A stretch of 64,000 nucleotides of DNA from an uncultured Actinomycetes bacterium (GCA_903893745.1 CAITNF010000011.1:16408-80407); one strand, 5' to 3'. Shown: positions 38,059 through 49,016, numbered from the stretch's first letter. Program-made: numbers and translations. Notes: a model not told the origin generated them from the letters alone.

Positions 38059-39293
38059 TACTGCTCCTCACCATCGGTCATTGCTCGAAGCACCGGTCCA
38101 GGGATGGGCCGTTCACCCACCGTCGCCAACACTGACGAGTCACTGGCGGCTCGTGTCGCTCCGAGGTCGAAGGCCCGCAGCAACAAGAACCAAGCGAAGA
38201 GCACCAGCGCACCCATCAAGAAGCCCCACGCTCGCGAGATTAAGAAACCCGCGACGAGGAGCATCCAACCGAGACTGAGCGGAATCAATCGCTTCCAGCC
38301 CAAGTCCATGAGTTGGTCGTAACGGAACCGCGGTAGCGAAGCTCGGAACCAGACGTACGAGAACGCGAAGATAGTGGTCTTAAGGAGGAACCAGATAATT
38401 GGAAAGACCCACTTGAAGTGCGGAATCGGTGGCGCCCAGCCGGCGGGTCCACCAAAGAAGAGGGTCACCATAATGGCGGACATCGTGATGGTGTTGATGT
38501 ACTCGGCTAAGTAGAAGATTGCGAAACGGAATGACGAGTATTCGGTCGCGAAACCACCGACCAGCTCACTCTCGGATTCCACCACGTCGAAGGGTGGGCG
38601 ATTAAGTTCCGCGGTAATGGCAATAAGGAACACCACAAAGGGCACGATGCCTAATCGAATAACGTTCCAGTGCCATATTCCGTGAGCCTGGGCGGTGACG
38701 ATGTCGTGCGTATTCAGCGAACCAGTCGCGAGCACGATAGTGACGATTGTCATTCCCAGGGCCGCCTCGTAACTAATCATTTGAGCGCTCGCTCGCACTG
38801 ATGAGATCAAGGGGTACTTCGAACCAGACGACCACCCGGCGAGCATTACGCCGTACACCGAAATTCCTGACATAGCCAACATCAAAAGAATGCCCATGGG
38901 CGGATCGGCCACCTGTAGTTGTACGGTGTGTCCCGCAATGGTCATGGTGCCCCCGACCGGCACGATGGCGAAGGTAATAAAGGCCGGCACTACGACGAGA
39001 TACGGTGCCAACTTGAACACAAATCGGTCGGCTTGGGCCGGAATTAGGTCTTCCTTGAAGATTAATTTGATACCGTCAGCGACTGTCTGCAAGAGCCCAA
39101 ATGGACCCCACCGTTCCGGGCCAATGCGACTTTGCATATCGGAAATTGTCTTTCGCTCAAACCAGATCATGAAAATGACCGCGGTCATCAACACGCCGAA
39201 GGCGATGAAAAGTCGTATCACCAAAATGATGAGTACAGCCCAGGAAACGCCGTGGGCGTAGAGCGGGTCGGCGGCAGCCATCCAAGAACTCAT
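38058..39293 (-). CDS. nuoH: NADH-quinone oxidoreductase subunit H
   Basis: MIWFERKTISDMQSRIGPERWGPFGLLQTVADGIKLIFKED. Confidence 0.96.
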   Translation of the reverse strand: MSSWMAAADPLYAHGVSWAVLIILVIRLFIAFGVLMTAVIFMIWFERKTISDMQSRIGPERWGPFGLLQTVADGIKLIFKEDLIPAQADRFVFKLAPYLVVVPAFITFAIVPVGGTMTIAGHTVQLQVADPPMGILLMLAMSGISVYGVMLAGWSSGSKYPLISSVRASAQMISYEAALGMTIVTIVLATGSLNTHDIVTAQAHGIWHWNVIRLGIVPFVVFLIAITAELNRPPFDVVESESELVGGFATEYSSFRFAIFYLAEYINTITMSAIMVTLFFGGPAGWAPPIPHFKWVFPIIWFLLKTTIFAFSYVWFRASLPRFRYDQLMDLGWKRLIPLSLGWMLLVAGFLISRAWGFLMGALVLFAWFLLLRAFDLGATRAASDSSVLATVGERPIPGPVLRAMTDGEEQ

Positions 39294-41887
39294 CGGGTCT
39301 CCAATCGAATCACCGTGACGTCACTACCGGCTTCGAGAATCGCGCGAACTGGGTCGCCTCCGCCACCGTCTAGAAGGTTGAAGGGGAGTTCCGCGACGCC
39401 ACTCGGCAGTTCGTCATCGGCCACCACGCTGAGTTGCAGCGAAGTCTTCGATCCCACCAGTACCACGACATCGCCGTCGCTGGCCGCTAAGCGATTGAGG
39501 TCAGCGCGAGCCACGCGCAACGAGACCTGGGGAACCAACGCCGCCAGGGCGGGTGAGCCCTGCATCGCAATCCCGCGATCATAGAGGCGTCGACTCGCGA
39601 GGATTCGAAGTGAGTACGCATCGAGTGGCGCAATGGTGATGCCCTGGCCGACCGTAACCTGTGACCACGTCGCCGCGGTGGTTGACGTGATAGCCGGAGT
39701 TGCGGCGACGTCGGTGGCACCGCTTCGAGCACCGAGTCCGACACTATCGACCGAACGAATTCCGGGATTGGCCATTGGATCAAGCGAACGACGAGCCGGC
39801 AACGTTTCGTGACGTCCGACCATCACACCATCGTTCGTCGAGCTACGCAAGACCGAACTAGAAGGGTAGCCAGTCATGGACTCAATCGTTGCGCTGGCCT
39901 GCTCAACGGTGTCGAGTCCCAGATGTTGACCAAACTGCGCAGCCAGCTCGGACGCGATGGCGAGGTCATTCCACGCCGATCCGGGGGCCACCAGTTTGGC
40001 CGCGACATTTGTAACGCGGCCCTCAAGGTTCGTGACCGTGCCAGCGCGTTCATGTTGAATGGCTGCAGGTAGCACGACATCGGCGTAGGCCAAGGTCGCT
40101 CCACCGTGACCCGTGACTACCACCACATCAGCGGCCGCCAAAGCCGAGGCGGCGTGTATCGAGTTGACCACGTTGCCGAGCAGACAGCCCCCGAGCAACA
40201 ACACTGCCTTTTGGGCACCGGTTCGCATCGCCTCGAGTTGGGCCAGGGTGTCACGACCAAATACCCCGCTGTAACCACGGCCCGGAGCCAGACCCGGAGC
40301 CAGACCCATATCTAAGGCGCCCATGACGTTGGCGCGACGGAGCGCGACCAGAAACTTGGCCTGAGGAAAGCGTTCAGTGAGTGTTCGAATAGCGGTCTCA
40401 ATAACGACAGCGCTTTCGCCAATATTGGGTCGACCCACCACGAAGACCACACCTTCGCCGGTCTCGCCCACCAGGCGCCGCGCCTCGTTGAGCTCCTCGG
40501 ATGAAAGAGCGAGATTTGGATCGGGTGCGCTGCCCGCGAGCGCGCGAGCAACTTCGTGTGCCTCTCCGGGGCGCACGGGCAGCGAAACCTTGGCGACGGA
40601 ACGCAGCGAACTCTTCGAGAAGGCGAATTCGACAATGGAGTTGTGCTTCTTTACCGCGCTCTCTCGCAGACGCAGATAGAGAATTGGTAACTCTTCGCGA
40701 AGATCGCCCGTAATCGTCACTACCGTGCACGCCGCGGCGGCTTCATCGATGGTTGCCTTGGGCAGGGCCTGCACCAAGACGGCATCGAGTCCGTCACCGT
40801 ACTGCGCGTCGATATTTTCACTACCCAGTACCCCGCGCACGAATCGCTCCCACGCAAATGCGGCCTCGTTCGTCAGGGCCGCACCACCGATTGCTCCGAC
40901 TCCATTCGTCACGGCGGCCCCGTCGCGCAGGATGGTGGCGGCTCGATCGAGTGCCTCGCCCCAGCTGACGGGAACTAACTCGCCGTCGCGCCGAATCAGG
41001 GGATCAGTTATTCGACTTCGCGCGTCAAGTGGATCCGTCATCAGCTCATTGCCGTCCACGGCATCGAGAGTAAAACGCCCCTTGTCACAGAGCCAACCGT
41101 GATTGACCGGTTCACTATCAATTCCGAGCACTCGAGTCAAGCGATTACCCGACGACTGCACCGCAATCCGACAGCCCACCGCACACGTCGTGCAGGTACT
41201 CTCGACCTGCTCAAGGTCCCAGGGACGAGCAGTAAACCGATACGGCTTGGCAGTAAGCGCGCCGACCGGACAGATTTGCACTGTGTTGCCCGAAAATACC
41301 GAGTCGAATGGTTCAACCGGTGACGGCGCTACTTCAATGAGGTCGCCGCGTCCCGCAAAGTCAATCTGCGCTTCACCGGCTACTTCACTCGCGAAGCGCG
41401 TGCATCGCGAGCACTGAATGCAGCGCTCGCGGTCGAGCAACACCAGGTCGCCAATTTCAATTGGCTTCGCGAAGTGACGTTTTTCCTCAATGAATCGAGT
41501 CTCACCCGAGCCGTGCGCCAACGTTTGATCTTGCAGCGGACACTCGCCACCCTTGTCACAGACCGGGCAGTCGAGCGGGTGGTTCGCCAGCAGAAACTCC
41601 AGCACCCCGTCTTGGGCTTTCTTCACTTTTTCTGAATCAGTTGTGACGACCATGCCCTCATTAACCTGCAGGAAACACGCTGGCTGCAACGTCGCGCCCC
41701 GAGGACCTTCGACCTCGACGAGGCACATTCGACAGTTCCCCACTGGTTCCATTCGGGGGTGGTAACAAAATCGTGGGACGTACGAACCCGCTCGCTCGGC
41801 GGCTTCAATCAAGAGCTCCCCCGGCTGGGCTTCAATTGTTCGACCATTGACGGTCAGCGAAACCGTGGTGCGTATGACGTCAGTCAT
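39290..41887 (-). CDS. nuoG: NADH-quinone oxidoreductase subunit G
   Basis: [2Fe-2S] CYHPRMEPVGNCRMCLVEVEG, CPVCDKGGECPLQD, RCIQCSRCTRFASEVAG, CTTCAVGC. Start ATG 41887 (MTDVIRTTVSLTVNG), overlapping the nuoF stop. Confidence 0.93.
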   Translation of the reverse strand: MTDVIRTTVSLTVNGRTIEAQPGELLIEAAERAGSYVPRFCYHPRMEPVGNCRMCLVEVEGPRGATLQPACFLQVNEGMVVTTDSEKVKKAQDGVLEFLLANHPLDCPVCDKGGECPLQDQTLAHGSGETRFIEEKRHFAKPIEIGDLVLLDRERCIQCSRCTRFASEVAGEAQIDFAGRGDLIEVAPSPVEPFDSVFSGNTVQICPVGALTAKPYRFTARPWDLEQVESTCTTCAVGCRIAVQSSGNRLTRVLGIDSEPVNHGWLCDKGRFTLDAVDGNELMTDPLDARSRITDPLIRRDGELVPVSWGEALDRAATILRDGAAVTNGVGAIGGAALTNEAAFAWERFVRGVLGSENIDAQYGDGLDAVLVQALPKATIDEAAAACTVVTITGDLREELPILYLRLRESAVKKHNSIVEFAFSKSSLRSVAKVSLPVRPGEAHEVARALAGSAPDPNLALSSEELNEARRLVGETGEGVVFVVGRPNIGESAVVIETAIRTLTERFPQAKFLVALRRANVMGALDMGLAPGLAPGRGYSGVFGRDTLAQLEAMRTGAQKAVLLLGGCLLGNVVNSIHAASALAAADVVVVTGHGGATLAYADVVLPAAIQHERAGTVTNLEGRVTNVAAKLVAPGSAWNDLAIASELAAQFGQHLGLDTVEQASATIESMTGYPSSSVLRSSTNDGVMVGRHETLPARRSLDPMANPGIRSVDSVGLGARSGATDVAATPAITSTTAATWSQVTVGQGITIAPLDAYSLRILASRRLYDRGIAMQGSPALAALVPQVSLRVARADLNRLAASDGDVVVLVGSKTSLQLSVVADDELPSGVAELPFNLLDGGGGDPVRAILEAGSDVTVIRLETR

Positions 41888-43184
41888 GCGGACATCCTCC
41901 ATGGTGGACGTGTTCAAGGAACTCGTCTTTAAACATCGTGATGGCCGAATTGATTGATGACGGGATTGAGGGTCCCAGCACGCAGATGGTGGTCTGCTGA
42001 GGTGGCCACGTGAGTCCGGGCGAAATATTGTCACTGAGGTCCAGCAAGAGGTCGAGGTCCTCGACCCGTCCACCACCGTGCTCGAGTCGGTATAAGACGC
42101 GCTCCAACCAGCCCGAACCTTCGCGACACGGTGTGCACTGCCCGCACGACTCTCGAGAGAAGAACTTCACGATGCGCCACGTTGCACGCACAGCGCACGA
42201 GGTCTCATCCATGACCACAATTGAACCTGAACCAAGCATCGAACCCTTTTCGGCAACTTCGTCTTGACCTAGTGGAAGGTCGAGCAGTTCGGGACCAAAC
42301 CAGGGTGCCGAAACACCGCCTGGAATGATGGCTTTGATTGCCCGATCACCGAGAATTCCTCCACCCAAGCGGGGGTCGTAGATCAAGTCACGAAACGTGT
42401 TCTTGACCATCTCAATTTCGAAGACGCCCGGATTCTTCACCCGGCCCGCCAGAGCGAACAAACGTGTTCCCGTTGATCGACCTCCACCAAGGGCGGCAAA
42501 CGCTGCGCCACCGTTGTTGACAATCCACGGCAGGTTTGACAACGTCTCGATGTTGTTCACCACGGTTGGTTCGCCGTAGAGACCAGTGACGGCTGGAAAG
42601 AATGGTGGCTTAATGCGGGGGAATCCTCGCTTACCTTCGAGCGCCTCAATGAGGGAGGTCTCTTCACCACAGATGTAGGCGCCGGCTCCGGGATGCACCA
42701 CGAGGTCGAGTGAGAAGGCTGAGCCAAATATCTTGGGTCCCAGCGCCCCGTGCGCGTAGGCGTCATTCACGGCCTGCTGCACTCGCTCGAGACCGAGGGC
42801 AAACTCACCGCGCAAGAAGATGAAGGCTTGGCTAACTTGCAGGGCGTACGCCGCAATGATGACGCCTTCAATGAGTTGATGAGGATCACGTTCGATGAGG
42901 TAGTGGTCCTTAAACGTTGCCGGCTCCGATTCATCACCGTTCACCACGAGATACGAAATCGGTGACTTTCGCAGCATTGACCACTTACGTCCAGCTGGAA
43001 AACCGGCACCGCCACGGCCCAGAAGTGATGCGGTGTCTACTTCACTCGCGACGGCCTCAGGAAACATGGTCAGCGCCTTCTTCAGCGCGACGTAGCCGCC
43101 AGTCGTTACGTAGCGCTCGAGCGTAAAGGAGTCGTCGAACTCTCGTCGTGAGGTAACAATGAGGGGCGCGTCGAGCGTAGCCAT
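41880..43184 (-). CDS. nuoF: NADH-quinone oxidoreductase subunit F
   Basis: LLGRGGAGFPAGRKWSMLRK, NGDESEPATFKD, GAGAYICGEETSLIEALEGKRGFPR, ESCGQCTPCREGSGW. Confidence 0.96.
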   Translation of the reverse strand: MATLDAPLIVTSRREFDDSFTLERYVTTGGYVALKKALTMFPEAVASEVDTASLLGRGGAGFPAGRKWSMLRKSPISYLVVNGDESEPATFKDHYLIERDPHQLIEGVIIAAYALQVSQAFIFLRGEFALGLERVQQAVNDAYAHGALGPKIFGSAFSLDLVVHPGAGAYICGEETSLIEALEGKRGFPRIKPPFFPAVTGLYGEPTVVNNIETLSNLPWIVNNGGAAFAALGGGRSTGTRLFALAGRVKNPGVFEIEMVKNTFRDLIYDPRLGGGILGDRAIKAIIPGGVSAPWFGPELLDLPLGQDEVAEKGSMLGSGSIVVMDETSCAVRATWRIVKFFSRESCGQCTPCREGSGWLERVLYRLEHGGGRVEDLDLLLDLSDNISPGLTWPPQQTTICVLGPSIPSSINSAITMFKDEFLEHVHHGGCPHD

Positions 43185-43804
43185 TACTTACTTTCCTGAC
43201 TGCTTCGCGCTTCTCGAGCAGACTTCGCAGTTGCCCGTTCGGCAATTATCTCATCGTGGTCAGCTCGAAGCCCGCCACTTCGCCGCACTCGGATTAGCGT
43301 GCCGTGCGGCGGAATCTCTTCACCACGACGACCCGCTCGCAGATCTTCCGCGACTTGGTCGAAGGTGTCGGGAGTAGTCGTGCGCACGTAGCGGTGATTG
43401 ATCTGCACTACCGGCGCGATATCGCAGTCGGCGAGACACTCGGTCTCTTCCAGGGTGAACAGACCGTCTTCGCTGGTACCGCCAACTGGGCAGCCCAAGG
43501 TGCGAGTGGCGTGTTCGAGTAATTCGTCACCGCCGACGAGCATGCAGGCGATATTCGTGCAGATGCCCACCACGTAACGTCCCACTGGCTCGAGGTGGAA
43601 CATGTCGTAGAACGACGCCGTACCTCGCACTTCGGCGATGGTCGTATTGGTCAGCCGAGCAACTTCGCCCATCCCCTCGTCAGTCAAGTAACCATCTTGC
43701 TCTTGAACCAGGTGCAACAGCGGCAACATGGCGGAGCGAACGCGGGGGTAGAGCGTCAGCAGTTCGTCCACTCGCGCCCGACGGTTGTCATCGAAATAAC
43801 TCAT
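43184..43804 (-). CDS. nuoE: NADH-quinone oxidoreductase subunit E
   Basis: GICTNIACMLVGGDELLEH, EECLADCDIAPVVQIN-type [2Fe-2S] ligands. Confidence 0.94.
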   Translation of the reverse strand: MSYFDDNRRARVDELLTLYPRVRSAMLPLLHLVQEQDGYLTDEGMGEVARLTNTTIAEVRGTASFYDMFHLEPVGRYVVGICTNIACMLVGGDELLEHATRTLGCPVGGTSEDGLFTLEETECLADCDIAPVVQINHRYVRTTTPDTFDQVAEDLRAGRRGEEIPPHGTLIRVRRSGGLRADHDEIIAERATAKSAREARSSQESK

Positions 43805-45153
43805 CGGTCCACTTCTCCCATCACCGGGTCAACCGTTGAAATAACCGTGATTGCATCCGACACCGTCCCGCCACGCATTAAGAGTGGAATCGCCTGCAGG
43901 TTCACGAAACTGGGAGCCCGTACGTGGATGCGGTAGGGCTTGGCGCCTCCATCGGCGACGAGGTAGCAACCCAATTCCCCGCGAGGTGATTCCACCGCCG
44001 AATAGACCTCACCCTCGGGGACTTGGAATCCCTCGGTGAAGAGTTTGAAGTGGTGAATCAATGCCTCCATCGACTCACCAATGCGTGCGCGTGGTGGTGG
44101 CGTCACCTTGGGGTCTTGGCTTCGGTAGTCACCACTGGGCATTTTCTCAATGCACTGGCGCACAATACGAATCGATTCGCGAATCTCATTGAGTCGAATG
44201 GCGTAACGGTCAAAATTGTCGCCGTACGTTCCCACGATGACGTCAAAGTCAACCTGGTCGTACGCGAGATACGGCATCGTGCGACGAAGGTCCCAGGGCA
44301 CGCCGGTGGAGCGAAGCAGGGGTCCGGTTAACCCGAGCGCTAGCGCCTCTTCAGCAGTAATCGGGGCCACACCAACCATGCGCTGGCGAAACAGTGGCTG
44401 TCCCGTGAGCAACTGGTCGTAGTCAAAGGTGCGGTCGTGAATCGTGTCACAAATAACGGTGACGTCATCTTGCCAACCATCGGCCAGGTCGGCGGCGACG
44501 CCGCCGGGTCGCACGTAGTTCAGATTCATTCGAAGACCGGCGGTCTTTTCAAAGAAAGCCAGGATGAGTTCGCGCTCGCGCAGTCCGTAGATCATCATCG
44601 AACTCGCTCCGAGGTCCATCCCGTTGGTCGCCATCCAGACCAAGTGTGAGCAGACTCGGTTGAGCTCACTCATGAGCATGCGAATCCAGACCGCGCGCTC
44701 GGGCACTTCAATACCGAGCAGCTTTTCCACCGCCATTGAGTACGAGAGTTCATTAATGACCGGACTGAGATAGTCCATGCGGGTCACGTTGGTGCCACCC
44801 TGAACGTAACTCAACTCCTCGCCCGTCTTTTCCATTCCCGTGTGGAGATAACCCACTACGGGCTTGGTGCGAAGCACAAACTCGCCATCAAGTTCCAGCA
44901 TGAGTCGCAGCACGCCGTGGGTTGATGGGTGTGCTGGTCCCATGTTGATGATCATCGTTTCGTCATCACGCACTTCGTAGTCAATCGACGAGGGGTCGAG
45001 AGTCTTGCCATCGAGGCGAAGAACCGCCCCTACTTCTCGGCGCAGCTGACCAGACGACGTAGACGCTCGTGACTGGAGACCCTGCTCACCTTCTGAGGTC
45101 TCGGCCGTCAGCAGATCGATGCGTTCGGCGACGCGAACGGTGTCGTCAATCAT
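43801..45153 (-). CDS. nuoD: NADH-quinone oxidoreductase subunit D
   Basis: MGPAHPSTHGVLRLMLELDGEFV, GYLHTGMEKTGEELSYVQG. Start ATG 45153 overlapping the nuoC stop (ATGA). Confidence 0.94.
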   Translation of the reverse strand: MIDDTVRVAERIDLLTAETSEGEQGLQSRASTSSGQLRREVGAVLRLDGKTLDPSSIDYEVRDDETMIINMGPAHPSTHGVLRLMLELDGEFVLRTKPVVGYLHTGMEKTGEELSYVQGGTNVTRMDYLSPVINELSYSMAVEKLLGIEVPERAVWIRMLMSELNRVCSHLVWMATNGMDLGASSMMIYGLRERELILAFFEKTAGLRMNLNYVRPGGVAADLADGWQDDVTVICDTIHDRTFDYDQLLTGQPLFRQRMVGVAPITAEEALALGLTGPLLRSTGVPWDLRRTMPYLAYDQVDFDVIVGTYGDNFDRYAIRLNEIRESIRIVRQCIEKMPSGDYRSQDPKVTPPPRARIGESMEALIHHFKLFTEGFQVPEGEVYSAVESPRGELGCYLVADGGAKPYRIHVRAPSFVNLQAIPLLMRGGTVSDAITVISTVDPVMGEVDR

Positions 45154-45644
45154 CGCGGCCCCGGCGTCTGTTTGAACTGCACGGGTATTCGGCCACTGCC
45201 GTAGTCCTTGCGTAGCGGGTGGCCCTCCCACTCTTCGGGCATCAAAATGCGCGTGAGGTCAGGGTGGTTAGTAAAGAGCACGCCAAACATGTCGAAAGCT
45301 TCACGTTCGAGAGCTTCAGTGCCGGGGTAGACGTCAAAGAGCGTGTCGACTTCGGGCTCATCGTCGCCGGCCTGAACTCGAATGCGCACTCGCTCGCGGC
45401 GAGAAAGACTCAGCAGATTCACTACGACTTCAAATCGTGTGGGGGTTACTCCGCTAGGCAACTGACGAGTGGGGAATTCGAGATAGTCGACACCACACAG
45501 GTCAACGCACATTTCAAAACCGTCGTTCTTAAACGCATCAACTAACGCGACGTACTGCTGCTTGGTAGGAAAGCAGCAGATCGCGGCGTCGTGACCATCA
45601 CTGGTCAGTACGCCTGGGGGGGCCAAGGGAGGAAGGGCGATCAC
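45150..45644 (-). CDS. nuoC: NADH-quinone oxidoreductase subunit C
   Basis: [39 protein letters not shown] 45644 overlaps the nuoB stop (GTGA). Confidence 0.92.
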   Translation of the reverse strand: MIALPPLAPPGVLTSDGHDAAICCFPTKQQYVALVDAFKNDGFEMCVDLCGVDYLEFPTRQLPSGVTPTRFEVVVNLLSLSRRERVRIRVQAGDDEPEVDTLFDVYPGTEALEREAFDMFGVLFTNHPDLTRILMPEEWEGHPLRKDYGSGRIPVQFKQTPGPR

Positions 45645-46204
45645 TTCGGCGTTCCCACCCTTACCGCCACGGGAACTTCCGGAGTCCAAGAACTCTGGTC
45701 GTGAGCGAGATGCAGAGGTCGACCTTCGTCGCGACGCTTCAAGATGTCGCCCGTGCGAATGGTCTCGTGCAGCGTCAGGATTGCGTGCATCAACGTCTCG
45801 GGGCTTGGTGGGCAGCCCGGAGCGTACACATCAACGGGGACGATTTGGTCGACCCCTTGCACGATCGCGTAATTGTTAAACAGTCCACCCGTCGAAGCAC
45901 AGACGCCCATTGAAATAACCCACTTCGGTTCCATCATCTGGTCGTACACCTGACGCAGCACCGGAGCCATCTTCTGTGAAACCCGGCCCGCCACAATCAT
46001 CAAGTCGGCTTGACGAGGAGAGTTACGGAAAACTTCCATGCCGAAACGAGCAATATCAAAGTCCGCTCCGCCCGTGGCCATCATCTCAATGGCGCAACAG
46101 GCCAGACCGAATGAGGCCGGCCACACTGAGGCGCGACGAGCCCAACGAACTAAGTCTTCGATTCGTCCCGTAAGAAAATTGTGTTGGAGATCTTCTAGTG
46201 CCAC
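45641..46204 (-). CDS. nuoB: NADH-quinone oxidoreductase subunit B
   Basis: [42 protein letters not shown]. Confidence 0.95.
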   Translation of the reverse strand: MALEDLQHNFLTGRIEDLVRWARRASVWPASFGLACCAIEMMATGGADFDIARFGMEVFRNSPRQADLMIVAGRVSQKMAPVLRQVYDQMMEPKWVISMGVCASTGGLFNNYAIVQGVDQIVPVDVYAPGCPPSPETLMHAILTLHETIRTGDILKRRDEGRPLHLAHDQSSWTPEVPVAVRVGTPK

Positions 46205-46205
46205 G

Positions 46206-46655
46206 TCAGGCCGCCCGTTCTGGGTCAGCGCCAATTCGCACAATGGTCGACGAACTTGTCCGCGACGGCATTCCGCGAGTTAAGTGTTGTGCGGGACCCC
46301 ACGTGAGCGCCCCTTCACTAACCAAGAAGAGCAGCGCGGCGAACACGGTGACGGAGAAGGCGAGGATTTCGATGAGCCCAAAAGTACCCAGTTGACGGAA
46401 CACGACGGCGAAGGGGTACATAAAGACCACCTCAATATCGAAGATAACGAAAATCATCGCCACGAGGTAGAAGCGAACAGGAAACCTTTGCGGCGGTTCA
46501 ATTTCAGGGACAATCCCGCATTCGTAGGGTGCCAGTTTCGCGTCGGTTGGTCGCTTGCGCGGAGCCAACAGGGCTGACGCGACGAGCGAACCTGACGCGA
46601 ACAACACACCAAGAACGAGGAGTCCCAGTATCGGTAAGTACTGGTCCACGTCCAT
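46206..46655 (-). CDS. nuoA: NADH-quinone oxidoreductase subunit A
   Basis: [47 protein letters not shown]. Confidence 0.95.
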   Translation of the reverse strand: MDVDQYLPILGLLVLGVLFASGSLVASALLAPRKRPTDAKLAPYECGIVPEIEPPQRFPVRFYLVAMIFVIFDIEVVFMYPFAVVFRQLGTFGLIEILAFSVTVFAALLFLVSEGALTWGPAQHLTRGMPSRTSSSTIVRIGADPERAA

Positions 46656-46723
46656 AAGTTCTACCAGAAACTGACCACCCCTTCGTTACATCAAGTTTGA
46701 GAAGAAGCCCCTAGGCTGTCGCC

Positions 46724-48055
46724 GTGCCTAGCCTCAATGAATCTGCGGTCGTGTCGACAATGTTTGATGCCGTCATCGTCGGCGGCGGTCCGAGTGGTTC
46801 AGCCTGCGCATTCTGGTTAGCGCAGGCTGGTTGGTCAGTCTGTCTGATCGAGAAGAAACACTTCCCCCGAGAGAAGACCTGTGGCGATGGTCTCACCCCT
46901 CGATCGGTCTACCAACTCGCCGAAATGGGCCTCGAGTCGGCGCTGGTGCAACACGGCCACCGCTACCACGGACTGCGCGCGTTCGGCTTTGGCGCCTCAC
47001 TCGAGATGAATTGGCCGGACCATCCGGTCTTCCCCAACTACGGCTACACGATTACCCGATACAACCTGGACGGACTCGTCGCCGAAAGTGCGGCGGCCAA
47101 GGGCGCCGTACTTCTGAATGGCACCGAAGCGGTAGCCCTGCTCGAACCCACCGAGCAACTCGACGGAGCCTTACGCGGGGCGAAAGGCGTCATCGTCAAA
47201 GACAAGGAGTCAGGTCTCACCAAAGAGATTCGCGGTCGCTACGTAATTGTGGCCGACGGACAGAACTCTCGGCTCGGACGCGAACTAGGAACTGCGCGTA
47301 ATCGTTCGTGGCCAATGGGTATGGCGCTACGCGGCTACTACACGAGTGATCGCCACGATGAACCGTGGATTGATTCGCACCTCGATATTCGCGACACCAG
47401 CGGGTCCGTCGTGCCCGGTTACGGCTGGATCTTTCCCCTCGGTGACGGTCGAGTCAACGTGGGAGTGGGACTCTTATCGACTGGCGGAGCCTGGAAGGGC
47501 GTCAACACCACAAAGCTGCAGGAGTACTTCGTGGCCCAAACGGCCGAGGCGTGGGGACTGTCCGACGAGACAAGTTGTGGTCCCGCGACCGGTGGCCGTC
47601 TACCTATGGGTATGGCGACGGGGCCCCACGTTGGACCAAACACCTTGACGATTGGTGATGCTGCGAGCACGGTCAACCCATTCAACGGCGAAGGTATTGC
47701 CTACGGCTACGAGTCGGGACGCCTCGCCGCGGGCGTCGTGGGTGAGGCGCTTCTCGCGAACGACCCCCGAGTGCTCGCTTTGTACGAAGAACGTCTGCAG
47801 CAGGCGTACGGCGACTACTACAAAGTGGCCCGAGCGTTCGTGCGTATTATCTCTGAACCACGAATCCTGGCCGCGTGTGTTGGTCTGGGACTGCGCATTG
47901 AGCCTCTCATGAAGGAGCTTTTAAACATTATGGCGAACCTGATGCAAAATAATTCAAAGGGCCCCGCCGAATTGGGCTACCGGGCACTCACGCGACTGGC
48001 TGACGCCATCCCCGAACGGGCCTACGACCTGCTGCTCGGTAATGGTGAAAAATAA
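46724..48055 (+). CDS. Geranylgeranyl reductase family FAD protein (menaquinone reductase MenJ-like)
   Basis: VIVGGGPSGSACAFWLAQAGWSVCLIEKKHFPREKTCGDGLTPRSV, IGDAASTVNPFNGEGIAYGYESGRLAA. Confidence 0.9.
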   Translation: MPSLNESAVVSTMFDAVIVGGGPSGSACAFWLAQAGWSVCLIEKKHFPREKTCGDGLTPRSVYQLAEMGLESALVQHGHRYHGLRAFGFGASLEMNWPDHPVFPNYGYTITRYNLDGLVAESAAAKGAVLLNGTEAVALLEPTEQLDGALRGAKGVIVKDKESGLTKEIRGRYVIVADGQNSRLGRELGTARNRSWPMGMALRGYYTSDRHDEPWIDSHLDIRDTSGSVVPGYGWIFPLGDGRVNVGVGLLSTGGAWKGVNTTKLQEYFVAQTAEAWGLSDETSCGPATGGRLPMGMATGPHVGPNTLTIGDAASTVNPFNGEGIAYGYESGRLAAGVVGEALLANDPRVLALYEERLQQAYGDYYKVARAFVRIISEPRILAACVGLGLRIEPLMKELLNIMANLMQNNSKGPAELGYRALTRLADAIPERAYDLLLGNGEK

Positions 48056-48088
48056 GTGCTCGCCACTGCGATGATGGCCCGCACGGCC

Positions 48089-48114
48089 TTCACCGTTAGC
48101 CTTAAGACCGTGAA
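48089..48114. promoter_or_regulatory. Inverted repeat TTCACCGT-N10-ACCGTGAA upstream of FTR1 permease
   Basis: Arms 48089-48096 and 48107-48114 with one mismatch; 27 bp upstream of ATG 48141. Confidence 0.35.
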
Positions 48115-48140
48115 CCCCCGAGGCATTGCCTGAGCCATAA

Positions 48141-49016
48141 ATGATTCCTACTTTCGTTATCTTTCTTCGCGAGGGCATTGAAGCCTCGATGATTGTGGCC
48201 ATTTTGCTCGCCTACCTCAAGCAGATTGGTCAACGCCGACACTTTCGCGATCTCTACATCGGGGTCGCCGCAGCCTTTGCGATTGACGGTGCGGGCGGAA
48301 TCGCCGCCTACCTCCTGATTAAGCACTACAGCGGATCCAACGTGCAGGCTTACTTTGAAACGGCCACGTACCTGATCGCGGCGGGTTCGTTAACGTTCAT
48401 GACGCTATGGATGCAGCGTCACGCTCGCACGATGGCCAAACAACTTCGCGCGCGCAGTGATGTCGCGCTCAGTCGAGGCAGCCGAGTCGGCATGGCCTTT
48501 CTCGCCTTTCAAGCCGTGTGGCGCGAGGGTCTCGAGACAATGGTCTTTACCCTGGCCATCCTCTTCGCTTCAACCAGTCAGGCACCCACGCCCGGTCGCG
48601 GTCATCTGCTGCTGCTGGGGGCTCTACTCGGAATCGTCGTCGCTTTGGTACTAGCCTTCGCGATCTACCGGTTGGGTGCCAAAATCAACCTCAAGTGGTT
48701 TTTCCGCATTCTCGGCGTCACCTTGATGTTCTTCGCCGCCGGGTTACTCGCGAACGCCATTGAGAATCTCCAACAACTCGGCTGGCTCCCCTTCGCCAAA
48801 CAGACTCTCTGGAATTCGAGTGGTGCCATCACCCAGTCGTCGAATCTTGGTGACGTGTTGCACTCGTTTATTGGTTACGCCGATCAACCGACCGCGCTGC
48901 AGGGTCTCGTCTGGATTGTCTATCTTGCGCTCACCATTTCGGCCTTCGTGATGATTGGACGAGTCAAGCCAAAACCATCACCGGTGCTCGCTGAGTCAAT
49001 TCCAGCCGAGCGCTAA
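48141..49016 (+). CDS. FTR1/EfeU-family iron permease
   Basis: Two REGxE motifs (LREGIEASM, WREGLETMV) in a multi-TM protein. Confidence 0.87.
   Translation: MIPTFVIFLREGIEASMIVAILLAYLKQIGQRRHFRDLYIGVAAAFAIDGAGGIAAYLLIKHYSGSNVQAYFETATYLIAAGSLTFMTLWMQRHARTMAKQLRARSDVALSRGSRVGMAFLAFQAVWREGLETMVFTLAILFASTSQAPTPGRGHLLLLGALLGIVVALVLAFAIYRLGAKINLKWFFRILGVTLMFFAAGLLANAIENLQQLGWLPFAKQTLWNSSGAITQSSNLGDVLHSFIGYADQPTALQGLVWIVYLALTISAFVMIGRVKPKPSPVLAESIPAER

Noticed and set aside
48093-48107. IdeR/DtxR iron box upstream of FTR1
   Set aside because: Only the central AAGGCTAAC part resembles the consensus; flanks do not match, so only the inverted repeat itself is reported.
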